64,000 nt of DNA from Isoptericola sp. BMS4 (GTDB lineage Bacteria > Actinomycetota > Actinomycetes > Actinomycetales > Cellulomonadaceae): positions 737,140-801,139 of the forward strand of contig NZ_SIRP01000001.1 in the NCBI RefSeq assembly GCF_011634835.1, written 5' to 3'. The notes under the pieces are model-generated. The model saw only the letters and a list, made by a program, of their open reading frames with translations, searched no databases and had not been told where the DNA came from. The position numbers and the translations under genes are program-made. Numbering within the stretch: the stretch's first letter is position 1; every line of letters begins with the position of its first letter. Below, in pieces: positions 1 through 10,456 of the stretch.

Positions 1-128
1 ACGAGCATGCGCAGCTCGGTGGTGCCGTCCGCGGTGCCGCCGCCGTCGTCGGAGCCGGCGCAGCCGGTGAGGGCGAGGCCGGCGGCCGCGAGCGTGCCGA
101 CGGTCGCCAGGGTGCGGTGCTTGATCAT
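1..128 (-). CDS. Lipoprotein, N-terminal fragment (probable solute-binding protein)
   Basis: Only the first 42 or so codons are in the window; the gene runs off the left edge. The start MIKHRTLATVG is followed by a hydrophobic stretch and the lipobox LTGC at residues 20-23, then a flexible Gly/Ser/Asp linker, so this is an exported, lipid-anchored protein. The next residues (TELRMLV) resemble the first beta strand of ABC-transporter solute-binding proteins, but that is a guess from a few residues. A GAGAGG ribosome-binding site lies 6-12 nt before the ATG. It is divergent from the CopD-CtaG gene. Confidence 0.6.
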   Translation of the reverse strand, partial: MIKHRTLATVGTLAAAGLALTGCAGSDDGGGTADGTTELRML

Positions 129-181
129 CGTTGATCCTCTCGGTGGTGCACGACCGGGTAGGGAACCTCGTCGAGGACACT

Positions 182-195
182 AATCGATAATCGTT
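182..195. promoter_or_regulatory. Candidate operator between divergent genes
   Basis: AATCGATAATCGTT is an AT-rich, partly palindromic stretch (CGATAATCG core) standing out in very GC-rich surroundings between the lipoprotein gene and the CopD-CtaG gene. It could be a LacI- or Fur-family site for the lipoprotein gene. No regulator is identifiable from the window. Confidence 0.25.
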
Positions 196-270
196 GGGAA
201 CGGAAGTGCCGGCACAGCGTCACACCGGGCGGCGTCCGGAGCGGGTGCCCGGCGCCCATAGGCTGGACCG

Positions 271-2355
271 GTGACCTCCACCGCCACCGACGCCCCCCGG
301 GCAGGCGGCACCCCGGGCGTGCCGCCGCGCCCCTGGTGGCTCGTCGCCGCCGGGCCGGGCGCCGTGCTCGTCGCCGTCCTCGCCGTCCTGCTGGGCGGCA
401 CGTTCTCCGGCGCGTTCGCGGCCCTCGGCGGGTTCAGCGACCCGGGCGCCCTCGTGCGGTACGGCCTGCCGACCGCCACCGTGCTCACCGAGCTGTCCGT
501 CTCCGTCACCCTCGGCGCGCTCGTCGCCGCCGCGTGCCTCGTCCCGCCCGGACGTGCGCAGTCGCGCCTGCTCACCACGGCAGGGGGCGCGGCCACGGCC
601 TGGGCGCTCGCCGCCGTGGCACAGCTCGTGCTGCGCTACGCCAACATCTCCGGCACCTCGCCCGCCTCGCCCGCGTTCGGGCAGGGGCTCGCCCAGTTCG
701 TCTCCGAGCTCGACCTGGGCAAGCTCTACCTGGCGATCATCGTCGTCGCCGCTCTCACGTCGGCCTGCGCGATGGCGGTCCGCGGGCCCGTCGGCGCGCT
801 GTGGACGACGACCCTCCCGCTGGCGGCGCTCGCCGCGCAGTCCACCACGGGGCACGCCGCCGGCGCGGCCGACCACGAGCTCGCCGTCGGCGCCATGCTC
901 ATGCACCTGGTCGGTGCCGCCCTGTGGGTCGGCGGGCTCGGGGCGCTGCTCGTGGTGGTGCTCGCCCCCGCCGACCCGGAGCGGCCCGACGGCCGGGTCG
1001 CCGCCGCGGCCGTCGCGCGCTACTCCCCGATCGCGGGCTGGTGCTTCGCCGCCGTCGGCATCTCCGGCGTCCTCAACGCGTGGATCCGCATGGCGTCCAT
1101 CGGCGACCTGCTCACCGACTACGGCCTGCTGATGCTGATCAAGGTGCTCCTCATGGTGGCGCTCGGCGGGTGCGGGTTCGCCCACCGCATGTGGGTGGTG
1201 GACCGGATCCGGCGGGCGAGCGGGCCGGGGCCGGTGCGGCGGCTGTACTGGCGGCTGCTCGCCGTCGAGCTCCTGCTCATCGGTGCCGTCTCCGGCGTCG
1301 CCGTCGCGCTCGGGTCCACGGCACCGCCCGTGCCCGACGAGGTGCCGGTGGACGTCTCGCCGGCCTACCAGCTCACCGGGGAGCCACTGCCTCCGGCTCC
1401 GACCGGGGCGCGCTGGTTCACCGAGTGGAGCCTCGACCCGGTCTTCGCCTTCGCGTGCGTCGCCGGTGTCGTCGTCTACGTGCGCTGGGCGCTGCGGCTG
1501 CGCCGCCGCGGCGATGCCTGGCCCGTCGGGCGCACCGTGTCGTGGTGCCTCGGCATGCTCGTGATGCTGTGGACCACGAGCGGCGCTCCTACGGTCTACG
1601 GCCACGTGATCTTCAGCGGCCACATGGTCCAGCACATGACGCTGGCGATGCTCGTGCCGCTCTTCCTCGTGCTCGCCGCGCCCGTCACGCTGCTGCTGCG
1701 CGCCGTCCCCGCGCGCAAGGACGGCTCCCGCGGCCCGCGGGAGTGGGTGCTGGGCCTGGTGCAGTCCCGTGTCGGGCAGTTCTTCGCCCGACCCGTGGTC
1801 GCCGCGGTGCTGTTCGCCGGCGGGATGATCGCGTTCTACTACACGCCGGCCTTCGAGTTCGCGCTGACGAACCACGCAGGGCACGTGTGGATGATCATCC
1901 ACTTCACCCTGGTGGGGTACCTGTTCGCGAACGCCCTCGTGGGCATCGACCCCGGGCCCCACCGCCCGCCGTACCCGCAGCGCCTGCTGCTCCTGTTCGC
2001 CACGATGGCGTTCCACGCGTTCTTCGGCGTGGTGCTCACCACGGGCACCTCCCTGCTCGTCGCCGACTGGTTCGGCAACATGGGACGACCCTGGGGCGAC
2101 AGCGCCATCGAGGACCAGCAGCGCGGCGGCGGCATCGCGTGGGGCATCGGCGAGCTGCCGACCCTCGCGCTCGCCATCGCCGTCGCCGTCCAGTGGACGA
2201 AGTCCGACGAGCGCGAGGCGCGCCGCCGCGACCGCAAGGCCGAGCGCGACGGCGACGCCGAGCTCGTGGAGTACAACGCGATGCTCGCCCGGATGGCCGA
2301 GCGTGACGAGCGGGCCGAGCAGGCCGACCGGTCGCCCGACCGCCGCACCCCGTGA
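271..2355 (+). CDS. CopD / cytochrome c oxidase assembly factor CtaG fusion membrane protein
   Basis: A 694-residue polytopic membrane protein. The N-terminal half (to about residue 330) has the hydrophobic pattern of CopD copper-import/resistance proteins, and the C-terminal half (about 380-650) looks like caa3-type CtaG, with His-rich loops such as HVIFSGHMVQHM and WMIIHFTLVGY that could bind copper. Such bifunctional CopD/CtaG proteins are common in actinomycetes and are thought to deliver copper to cytochrome oxidase in the membrane. The charged C-terminal tail after about residue 650 is cytoplasmic. The GTG start at 271 is preceded by TAGGCT exactly 6 nt upstream, which suggests a leaderless transcript. 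It is convergent with the next gene. Confidence 0.88.
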   Translation: MTSTATDAPRAGGTPGVPPRPWWLVAAGPGAVLVAVLAVLLGGTFSGAFAALGGFSDPGALVRYGLPTATVLTELSVSVTLGALVAAACLVPPGRAQSRLLTTAGGAATAWALAAVAQLVLRYANISGTSPASPAFGQGLAQFVSELDLGKLYLAIIVVAALTSACAMAVRGPVGALWTTTLPLAALAAQSTTGHAAGAADHELAVGAMLMHLVGAALWVGGLGALLVVVLAPADPERPDGRVAAAAVARYSPIAGWCFAAVGISGVLNAWIRMASIGDLLTDYGLLMLIKVLLMVALGGCGFAHRMWVVDRIRRASGPGPVRRLYWRLLAVELLLIGAVSGVAVALGSTAPPVPDEVPVDVSPAYQLTGEPLPPAPTGARWFTEWSLDPVFAFACVAGVVVYVRWALRLRRRGDAWPVGRTVSWCLGMLVMLWTTSGAPTVYGHVIFSGHMVQHMTLAMLVPLFLVLAAPVTLLLRAVPARKDGSRGPREWVLGLVQSRVGQFFARPVVAAVLFAGGMIAFYYTPAFEFALTNHAGHVWMIIHFTLVGYLFANALVGIDPGPHRPPYPQRLLLLFATMAFHAFFGVVLTTGTSLLVADWFGNMGRPWGDSAIEDQQRGGGIAWGIGELPTLALAIAVAVQWTKSDEREARRRDRKAERDGDAELVEYNAMLARMAERDERAEQADRSPDRRTP

Positions 2356-2430
2356 GGTCTCGTCCGGCACTCCGGTACTTGCTCGGCACCTCGCGGGACC
2401 GATCGAGGACCGGAGCGCCGAACGAAAGCG

Positions 2431-3138
2431 TCAGCGGGTGAGGGCTGACGCGGCGCGCCCCTCGACCCGCGCGACGTGCTCCGGCACCGGGGCGCTCGCG
2501 TCGGCCGCCGTGACGGGGGCGCCGAACGCGCGCCGCACCGGCACGTGCCCGGCCCAGCCGCCGGCGGCCACGTCCTCCGGGTCGTCCGCGGGCCCGCCGT
2601 CGCGCCGCTTCATCGACGCCTCGTGCAGCGGGACGGCGAGCACCGCCGTCGCGGCGAGCTCCTTGCGCGTGGCCGGGCGCAGGGTCGCGGACCGGCCCGG
2701 GGCCATGTGGTCGACGATCGCGTCGAGCGCGCGGGCCCGCTCGCCCTCGTCCGTGACCAGGCGGGCGGTGCCGACGACGACGGCGGACCGGTAGTTCATC
2801 GAGTGGTGGAACCCGGAGCGCGCCAGTACCAGACCGTCGAGCTCGGTCACCGTGACGCACACCGTCGCGTCCGTGGCCCCCGCCAGCCACCGCGCGGCGA
2901 CCGATCCGTGCACGTACAGCGTGCCGCCGTCGTCCGGCCCGCCCGGGTCCACCGCGTACGCGCACGGCAGCACCACGGGGTGGTCGCCGACGTCGACGCC
3001 GAGGTGGGCCACCAGGCCGTCCGCGAGGAGCCCGAGCAGCGCCGCGCGGTCCTCCACGGCGCGCTTGCGGCCGCGCCGCACGGTGGTCCGGGGCGTGGGG
3101 GACAGCGGGGCCTGCGTGGTGTCGGTGAGCACGTCCAT
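2431..3138 (-). CDS. Pyridoxamine 5'-phosphate oxidase family (FMN-binding split-barrel) protein
   Basis: 235 residues. The protein has the features of the PNPOx-like flavin-nucleotide-binding family: an N-terminal helix with RGRKRAVED, strands carrying LVAHLGV and LPCAYAV, the YVHGSVAARWL segment and the GFHHSMNYRSAVVVG segment. Members bind FMN or F420 and reduce small molecules; the substrate is unknown. I chose the ATG at 3138 because the ORF upstream has no family-like sequence. It is transcribed divergently from a MocR regulator across a 70-bp gap, an arrangement in which the MocR protein usually controls the neighbour, so a link to vitamin B6 metabolism is plausible but not shown. Confidence 0.82.
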   Translation of the reverse strand: MDVLTDTTQAPLSPTPRTTVRRGRKRAVEDRAALLGLLADGLVAHLGVDVGDHPVVLPCAYAVDPGGPDDGGTLYVHGSVAARWLAGATDATVCVTVTELDGLVLARSGFHHSMNYRSAVVVGTARLVTDEGERARALDAIVDHMAPGRSATLRPATRKELAATAVLAVPLHEASMKRRDGGPADDPEDVAAGGWAGHVPVRRAFGAPVTAADASAPVPEHVARVEGRAASALTR

Positions 3139-3208
3139 ACGGCTACCCTCGGCCCACGGTGGCCTGCCGTCACGGGCCAATCTCCGACCAGAACGACAGG
3201 ACACTTCG

Positions 3209-4576
3209 ATGCCCGACCGTCGCACGACGACCGCCCTGCCCGTGCGGCTCGACCGCACCGCCCCCGACCCGCTGGGGGTGCAGCTCTCCGCGCAGGTGCG
3301 CGAGCTCGTCGTCGGCGGCACCCTGCGGCGCGGCGACCGGCTCCCCAGCACCCGGGCGCTGGCCGCCGACCTCGGCGTCGCCCGGTCCGTGACCGAGCAG
3401 GCCTACGACCAGCTGGTCGCCGAGGGGTGGCTGGCGGCCCGCCGGGGCGCCGGCACGTTCGTCGCGTCCGAGGCCGCCCACCGCGGGCCGGTGCCGTCGC
3501 GTCCCGCGCCGGACCCCGGGCCCGACCTCGTGCGGCTCTCCACCGGCGAGCCCTGGATCGACCCGCGGCACCGCGCGGGCTGGCGCCGCGCCTGGCGCGA
3601 GGTCTCGGCCGCGACCCCGGCGCGCGGCTACGGCGACCCGCGGGGCCTGCCCGAGCTCCGCGAGGCGCTCGCCGCGCGCCTCGCACGTACCCGCGGGCTC
3701 GTCGTCGACCCCGACGAGGTGGTCGTCACCGCCGGCACCGCCGCCGGGGTGCGCGACATGCTCGCCGTCCTGCCGCCCGGGGCCGTCGGGGTCGAGGACC
3801 CGGGGTACCGCGCCACCGTGGCCACGGTGCGCGAGTCCGGCCGCGCCGTCGTCGACCTGCCCGCCGAGCGGGCGCCCCGCCCGGAGGAGGTGACGGGGCT
3901 CGCCGCCGTCGCGGTGACACCGGCCCACCAGCATCCGCTCGGCCGGGTCATGCCGGCGGGTGACCGGCTCGCCCTCCTCGCCGCCGTCCGGGACGCCGGC
4001 GCCGTCGTCCTCGAGGACGACTACGACTCCGAGCTGCGCTACGACGTCGCCCCCGTGCCCGCCCTCGCCAGCCTGGGACGTGACGACGTCGCCTACGTGG
4101 GCACGGCGTCCAAGTCGGCGCCACCGGGCCTGCGGATCGGGTGGCTCGTGCCGCCACCGCGGCTGCTCGACGCCGTCGTGGCGCGGCGCGAGGTGGTGCA
4201 CGACGTCGCGTCCTGGCCGTCGCAACGGGCCCTGCTCACGCTGCTGCGCGACGGGTGGCTCGACACGACGGTGCGCACCGCGCGCCGCGTGTACGCGGCG
4301 CGGGCGGCCCGCGTGGCCCGCGTCCTCGCGCCGTACGCCACCCCGGCGGCGACCTCGGCGGGCATGTACTCGACGTGGCTGACGCACCAGGACGCCGCGC
4401 TGCGCGCGCACGCGGCCGCCCGGCGCGCGGGCTTCGACCTGCCGCTGCTGTCCGACTACTGCCGCACCGCCACGACCACCGGGATCGTCGTCGGCTTCGG
4501 CGGGCTCACCGACGCCGAGCTCGACCGCGCGCTCGCGGCGGTCCGTGCCGGGCTGGCCGGCGAGCCGGTGCCCTGA
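3209..4576 (+). CDS. MocR/PdxR-type transcriptional regulator (GntR HTH + aminotransferase fold)
   Basis: 455 residues. The N-terminus (about 15-85) is a GntR winged helix: LRRGDRLPSTRALAADLGVA followed by the recognition helix and RRGAGTFVA. The rest is a class-I aminotransferase-like domain that senses PLP or an aldimine. Visible landmarks are the aspartate motif DDYDSELRYD and the PLP lysine in GTASKSAPPGLRIGW. The start ATG at 3209 has GACAGG 8 nt upstream. It is divergent from the PNPOx-like gene and probably controls it and itself. It ends 4 bp before the stop of the convergent FAD oxidoreductase. Confidence 0.9.
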   Translation: MPDRRTTTALPVRLDRTAPDPLGVQLSAQVRELVVGGTLRRGDRLPSTRALAADLGVARSVTEQAYDQLVAEGWLAARRGAGTFVASEAAHRGPVPSRPAPDPGPDLVRLSTGEPWIDPRHRAGWRRAWREVSAATPARGYGDPRGLPELREALAARLARTRGLVVDPDEVVVTAGTAAGVRDMLAVLPPGAVGVEDPGYRATVATVRESGRAVVDLPAERAPRPEEVTGLAAVAVTPAHQHPLGRVMPAGDRLALLAAVRDAGAVVLEDDYDSELRYDVAPVPALASLGRDDVAYVGTASKSAPPGLRIGWLVPPPRLLDAVVARREVVHDVASWPSQRALLTLLRDGWLDTTVRTARRVYAARAARVARVLAPYATPAATSAGMYSTWLTHQDAALRAHAAARRAGFDLPLLSDYCRTATTTGIVVGFGGLTDAELDRALAAVRAGLAGEPVP

Positions 4577-4580
4577 CCGG

Positions 4581-5816
4581 TCAGAAGAGCCCGTCGACGA
4601 CCTTCGTGGCCAGGCCGAACGCCGTCGTCGTGGACAGGCCGCCGGCCACCGTCACCGTGGTCACGCCGGGCACCGGGTCGGTCACGAGGAACGGCGTCCC
4701 GGCGAAGGGGCCGCGGCGCGGCCACGGCATGACCACGTCGGGGACCGTCCACCGCGACCGCACCTCCAGGCGGGTGCCGAGCAGGGCCTCGGCCTCGCGC
4801 AGCAGCAGGGCGTCCGCCGCCTCGGAGCGGGCGGGGTCGCGGTCCGGCGCCGGACCGTCCGCGGCCTCGCCGGCCGGCCGGTGGGCGTCGCCGAGCACCA
4901 GCGTGGGCCCGGCGGGCCCGGTACGCCGGGAGAACGTCAGGTGCACGTCCGCGTCGAGCAGGCCCGGGGCCGTGGTGCGCAGGCGCTCGCGCACGTCGGC
5001 GAGCGACGGGCTGTGCGCGTACGCCGACTCCCGCAGCAGCGTGGTGCCGCCCAGGACGACGGGCGCGGCGGCGTCGTCGACGGCGCCGTGCGGGCCGGCA
5101 GGGGCGGTGACGCCCAGCACCTGGCGCACGTCGTGCCGTGCCCCGGCCCGGGCGGTCTCGCCCGGGTAGAAGCGGTCGAGCTCCGCGCCGACGGCGACCA
5201 CCACGCGGCGCGCGACGACGTCGCCCCGGGAGGTGCGCACCAGGGTGCGGCCGCTGCCCGGCTCGAACGTCCACGCGGTGGTGCCGCGCGCGACGTCCGC
5301 GCGCGGCTGGGCGTCGAGCCAGGCCGCGACCGCGCCGAGCGCGTCGTGCGGGTCGAGGCGCAGGTCGAGGGGCAGGAACGCGCCGCCCACCACGCCGTCG
5401 CCGTCGATCCCCGCCCGGTCCGCCGTCGCGGCGGCGTCCAGCAGGTGGGCGTCGCCGTCGCGGGCGGCCACGAGGTCGTCGAGGACGGCGAGCTCGTCGG
5501 CGGCCCGGGCGACGACGACGGCGCCGGTGTCCCGGACCCAGAACCCGGCCTCCCGGCCGAGCTTGAGCCACCGCTCGCGGGACGCGAGCGCGCACGCCAG
5601 GGTTGCCGCGTGCTGGGTGGTGACCGCCACGTGCCCGGCGCGGCGCGCCGACGCGCCGCCCGCCCGGGCGTCGCGTTCCAGCACCAGCACCGAGTGGCCC
5701 CGCGCGTGCGCCTCCACGGCGTGCGCCAGACCGACGACGCCCGCGCCCACGACGACGAGGTCGACGGCGCCGGGCAACGGGGGCAGGTGTGCGGTGCGGG
5801 GTGACGGCGGTCTCAC
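4581..5816 (-). CDS. FAD-dependent oxidoreductase of the D-amino-acid oxidase (DAO) superfamily
   Basis: About 411 residues. An N-terminal Rossmann FAD fold is clear: VDLVVVGAGVVGLAHAVEA with the GxGxxG pattern, then VLVLERDA. The overall pattern (SARRAGHVAVTTQHA, C-terminal TVTVAGGLSTTTAFGLA) resembles the TIGR03364 clade, which in other bacteria sits near phosphonate genes; no such genes are nearby, so the substrate stays open. The start is uncertain: the GTG at 5816 puts the Rossmann fold near residue 20, while a TTG at 5852 would add 12 residues. A GAAC/GTTC palindrome lies in the divergent region shared with the S9 peptidase. Confidence 0.78.
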   Translation of the reverse strand: MRPPSPRTAHLPPLPGAVDLVVVGAGVVGLAHAVEAHARGHSVLVLERDARAGGASARRAGHVAVTTQHAATLACALASRERWLKLGREAGFWVRDTGAVVVARAADELAVLDDLVAARDGDAHLLDAAATADRAGIDGDGVVGGAFLPLDLRLDPHDALGAVAAWLDAQPRADVARGTTAWTFEPGSGRTLVRTSRGDVVARRVVVAVGAELDRFYPGETARAGARHDVRQVLGVTAPAGPHGAVDDAAAPVVLGGTTLLRESAYAHSPSLADVRERLRTTAPGLLDADVHLTFSRRTGPAGPTLVLGDAHRPAGEAADGPAPDRDPARSEAADALLLREAEALLGTRLEVRSRWTVPDVVMPWPRRGPFAGTPFLVTDPVPGVTTVTVAGGLSTTTAFGLATKVVDGLF

Positions 5817-5871
5817 GACGAGACAGTGCCTGATCGCGACGACGGGGCTCAACCGTTCGAGGCCGTTCCGA

Positions 5872-5892
5872 GAACAAGTTCAGGAACTGTTC
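5872..5892. promoter_or_regulatory. Palindromic candidate operator, divergent FAD oxidoreductase / S9 peptidase
   Basis: An imperfect 21-bp dyad of GAAC/GTTC half sites (GAACA at one end, TGTTC at the other, AGTTC-AG-GAACT inside). A further AGTTCC at 5899-5904 forms an outer inverted repeat with the GGAACT in the dyad. Likely bound by a dimeric regulator not present next door. Confidence 0.35.
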
Positions 5893-5986
5893 ACCGGGAG
5901 TTCCGCGACGGCCGCCCCGGCGCACCACGACGGGCCCGGCAGGCAATACGGGAGACGAGGTGGGCGGTGGGTGGTAGACACGGGAC

Positions 5987-8176
<2,190 letters not shown>

Positions 8177-8181
8177 TGGTG

Positions 8182-8297
8182 GGCCGCCGCCGGGGCGAGC
8201 GGCCCGTGTCGCGAGGCGCGCCATCCGCCGCTCGTCCCTCGCGGCTCCCGCCAGGCCCGGCCAGCCTCGCGACCACGGGCCCCTCGCCCCGGCGGCC
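8182..8297. repeat. Long palindromic element, family A (copy 1)
   Basis: Arms 8182-8217 and 8264-8297 are complementary over about 30 bp, and the inside holds a roughly 70-bp core. On the minus strand this core matches the core of the element at 19130-19240 with about a dozen differences, including the shared blocks CTGGCGGGAG and GACGAGCG. The outermost arms of the two copies differ in sequence but each pairs with itself. It sits between convergent genes, so it may also act as a two-way terminator. Confidence 0.75.
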
Positions 8298-8300
8298 TGT

Positions 8301-9329
8301 TCAGCCGGCGTCGTCCACCTGGGCCACGGCGTCGGTGTACTCCCAGTGCCACGGCTCGTACTTCGACGTGCGCGCCCACTCCGGGTTGTCCCACCCGTAC
8401 TCGGGGGCGTGCGCCGCGAGCCAGTCCCACCGCTCGCCCGCGTAGGACTCGCCGCAGATGTCGACGGCCAGGCCCCACCCGTGGTTCGAGGTACCGGGCG
8501 TGGCCGCGAGGTAGCCCTTGGCCGCTTTGACGGCGACCTGCTCCGAGTAGCTGCGGTAGCCGTCGTTCAGGCAGATCGGTTCGCCGAACGCGGCGGTGTA
8601 CGCCTCGTCGAGGCGCGCCAGCGCGACGGCGGCGTCCGCCCGGACCGTCGTGCTCCCGTCCCACAGGACGCACAGCTCGCTGCTGGGCACCTCGCCGTTG
8701 GTCCCGGCGCCGGCGGCCTCCCCGTCGCACCCGGGCAGGGCCGCGCGAGCGGCCTCCGCCTCCGCCCGGGCCCGGGCGGCCGCCTCGGCCTCGGCGGCGG
8801 CACGCGCCTCGGCTGCGGCCTCGGCCGCGGCCCGGGCCTCGGCCGCCTCGATCTGGGCCGCGGACGTGATCTTCGCGGCCGGCGCCTTCCGCTCCGGCTG
8901 CCCCGGCTGCGTCGACATGGAGACGTCGTCCGGGACGACGAGCCCGCCGGCCGCGGCCCGGGCCGTACCGGTCGTGGTGCCGACGGCGGACCGGTCGGCG
9001 GTCCGCGACGCGCCGCCGCGGCGGTCGATCGCCGCTGCCGCGGCGCCCGGCGACGGCGTCGGCGCGGTGCCCGGTGCCGCCCCGTCGGCCGCGCCGCCGT
9101 GCAGGGGGCCCGTCGCTCCCGAGCTCGTGAGCGTCAACGAGCTCGTCGCCGCGACGGCGACAGCCAGGCCGACGCCCAGGCTCCGGGTCCAGCGCCTCGG
9201 GACGACGGCCGGGCTCGTCGGGCGCGGAGCCGCGTCCGCGGCATGGCGGCCCTTGCGGCGGCGCCTGCCGGACGGCCCGGTCCTGCCGGACGAGGTCGTG
9301 AGGCCGTCCTGGTCGCTCGTGCGGCTCAT
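8301..9329 (-). CDS. M15-type D-alanyl-D-alanine carboxypeptidase (VanY-like), riboswitch-controlled
   Basis: 342 residues. A basic N-terminus is followed by a single membrane segment (about residues 48-75, VGLAVAVAATSSLTLTSS), so the protein is exported or anchored. An Ala/Glu-rich helical stretch (about 165-205) forms a stalk or coiled coil. The C-terminal catalytic domain has SNHGWGLAVDI (SxHxxGxAxD zinc site), YRSYSEQ upstream and EPWHWEY downstream, all typical of M15B enzymes that trim peptidoglycan stem peptides. I chose the ATG at 9329, 46 codons into the ORF, because upstream codons overlap a c-di-AMP riboswitch. Cell-wall hydrolase control by c-di-AMP through such riboswitches is established in actinomycetes. 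Confidence 0.87.
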   Translation of the reverse strand: MSRTSDQDGLTTSSGRTGPSGRRRRKGRHAADAAPRPTSPAVVPRRWTRSLGVGLAVAVAATSSLTLTSSGATGPLHGGAADGAAPGTAPTPSPGAAAAAIDRRGGASRTADRSAVGTTTGTARAAAGGLVVPDDVSMSTQPGQPERKAPAAKITSAAQIEAAEARAAAEAAAEARAAAEAEAAARARAEAEAARAALPGCDGEAAGAGTNGEVPSSELCVLWDGSTTVRADAAVALARLDEAYTAAFGEPICLNDGYRSYSEQVAVKAAKGYLAATPGTSNHGWGLAVDICGESYAGERWDWLAAHAPEYGWDNPEWARTSKYEPWHWEYTDAVAQVDDAG

Positions 9330-9399
9330 CGGCAGGCCCTGCCCGGGCCGCCCCGGACGTGCGGAGGGCGCGCGCGCCCGCGGGACGTCGTCATGGTGA

Positions 9400-9525
9400 T
9401 CTCCAGGACGCCTGCGGGGTGAGCTGTCGGGTTCGGGTCGGAGACTGACCCGGCCGGCGGACATCGTCCGCCAGGCTTCACCCCGAGGACGCCGCAGCGC
9501 CCGAAGGTGGGTCCCCCGTCCCTGT
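9400..9525 (-). ncRNA. c-di-AMP riboswitch (ydaO/yuaA class)
   Basis: Read on the minus strand, the leader of the D,D-carboxypeptidase gene holds the hallmark blocks of the ydaO-yuaA class in order: GGGGGACCCA (about 9508-9517), CGGGGTGAAGCC, GGCCGGGTC, CCGAACCCGACAGCTC and ACCCCGCAGGCGTCC (ending near 9403). The spacing and the pairing GGGGTGA with TCACCCC fit the pseudo-two-fold fold of the class. In actinomycetes these switches sit before cell-wall hydrolase genes and turn expression off when c-di-AMP is high. Ends are approximate. Confidence 0.88.
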
Positions 9526-9580
9526 CATGGGTGTCGTCGGACGGTCCGTGGCGGTGACAGGGCTCGGCGTCCGCACGGAC

Positions 9581-9600
9581 CGCTCGCGTTGTCGCGAGCG
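9581..9600 (-). other. Perfect hairpin at the 5' end of the riboswitch leader
   Basis: CGCTCGCG, a 4-nt loop and CGCGAGCG form a perfect 8-bp stem directly after the predicted transcription start and before the riboswitch. It may cap the mRNA 5' end or insulate the aptamer. Confidence 0.45.
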
Positions 9601-9608
9601 TGCGCACA

Positions 9609-9637
9609 AATGTAGCCGACCCGGGCGCGAATGTCAC
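9609..9637 (-). promoter_or_regulatory. Promoter of the riboswitch/D,D-carboxypeptidase transcript
   Basis: On the minus strand, GTGACA (9637-9632) and TACATT (9614-9609) are separated by 17 bp, a good primary-sigma-factor promoter. It gives a leader of about 270 nt holding the riboswitch. Confidence 0.6.
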
Positions 9638-9666
9638 GAAACGATAACGGCGGGTGACGGTATCGC

Positions 9667-10452
9667 TCAGCCGTCGTCGGGGCGGGGGATGCGGACGCCG
9701 GCCTCGCCGAGCCGTGCCTCGACGAGGGCGACGAGCCGCTCCCCGGCGGTGCCTTCCTCGGAGCCGAAGTCGCGGACGACGCGGTAGCGCGCCCTGGTGT
9801 CGCTGCGCGCCTGGAGCCCCGTCACGATCCTGAGGTGCTCCGGGTGGGTGAGGTAGTGGTCCGCCATCTCGGCGGCGAGGGCGGGGATGCGCGGGTCGTC
9901 CGGCGCCCAGGTCGCTGCCTCGGCCCCGCGGCGGCTCAGCGCGACGAACTCCGGGTCCTGGATCGCGTGCTCGACGTGCGCGAGGTGCTCGTCGAAACGC
10001 TCGGGCACGAGGGCTCGGGCCAGGACCAGCCCCTCGCGGGAGGCGGCCACCTCCTCGGGGCCGAAGCCCAGCCCGGGCATCCGCTCCAGCAGCGCGACCG
10101 CCCGCTCGGGCAGGAGGGTGCGGGCACCGTCCGCGAGCCGGCGCAGCGTGCGGCGGCGGGCGACCAGCTCCTCGATCTGCGCGGTGAGCCGCCGCTCGAC
10201 GTCGACGAGCTCCGCGGCGAACGCGGCGTCGTCGGCGTCGAGCAGCGCGCCGACCTCCGCGAGCGGGACCCCGGCGCCGGCGAGGGTGCGCACCTGCACC
10301 AGCCGGAGCAGCTCGGCCGACCCGTAGCGCCGGTAGCCGGAGTGGTCCCGCTCGGGCTCGGGGACCAGCCCGAGCTTGTGGTAGTGGCGCACCGCCTTCA
10401 CCGTGACCCCGGCGTAGGCGGCGGCCTGGCCGATCGTGACCCCGCTGCTCAT
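9667..10452 (-). CDS. MerR family transcriptional regulator
   Basis: 261 residues. The N-terminus is a MerR winged helix: TIGQAAAYAGVTVKAVRHYHK, then GYRRYGSAELLRLVQV, followed by a dimerisation helix with LVDVERRLTAQIEELVARR. The C-terminal part (about 120-261) is an all-helical effector-sensing region of the TipAS-like length class, with no metal-binding cysteines, so a small organic ligand is likelier than a metal. It starts 4 bp after the serine hydrolase stop and is probably co-transcribed with it. A MerR-type dyad lies in the promoter of that operon. Confidence 0.88.
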   Translation of the reverse strand: MSSGVTIGQAAAYAGVTVKAVRHYHKLGLVPEPERDHSGYRRYGSAELLRLVQVRTLAGAGVPLAEVGALLDADDAAFAAELVDVERRLTAQIEELVARRRTLRRLADGARTLLPERAVALLERMPGLGFGPEEVAASREGLVLARALVPERFDEHLAHVEHAIQDPEFVALSRRGAEAATWAPDDPRIPALAAEMADHYLTHPEHLRIVTGLQARSDTRARYRVVRDFGSEEGTAGERLVALVEARLGEAGVRIPRPDDG

Positions 10453-10456
10453 CCGC

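Noticed and set aside
220-2370. Long minus-strand ORF (716 codons) opposite the CopD-CtaG gene
   Set aside because: Composition (Arg/Gly/Glu/His-rich, no hydrophobic core) is the usual antisense shadow of a high-GC gene, and the plus strand encodes a clear protein.
9326-9637. 103-codon minus-strand ORF covering the D,D-carboxypeptidase leader
   Set aside because: It lies over the riboswitch; the conserved bases are explained by RNA structure.
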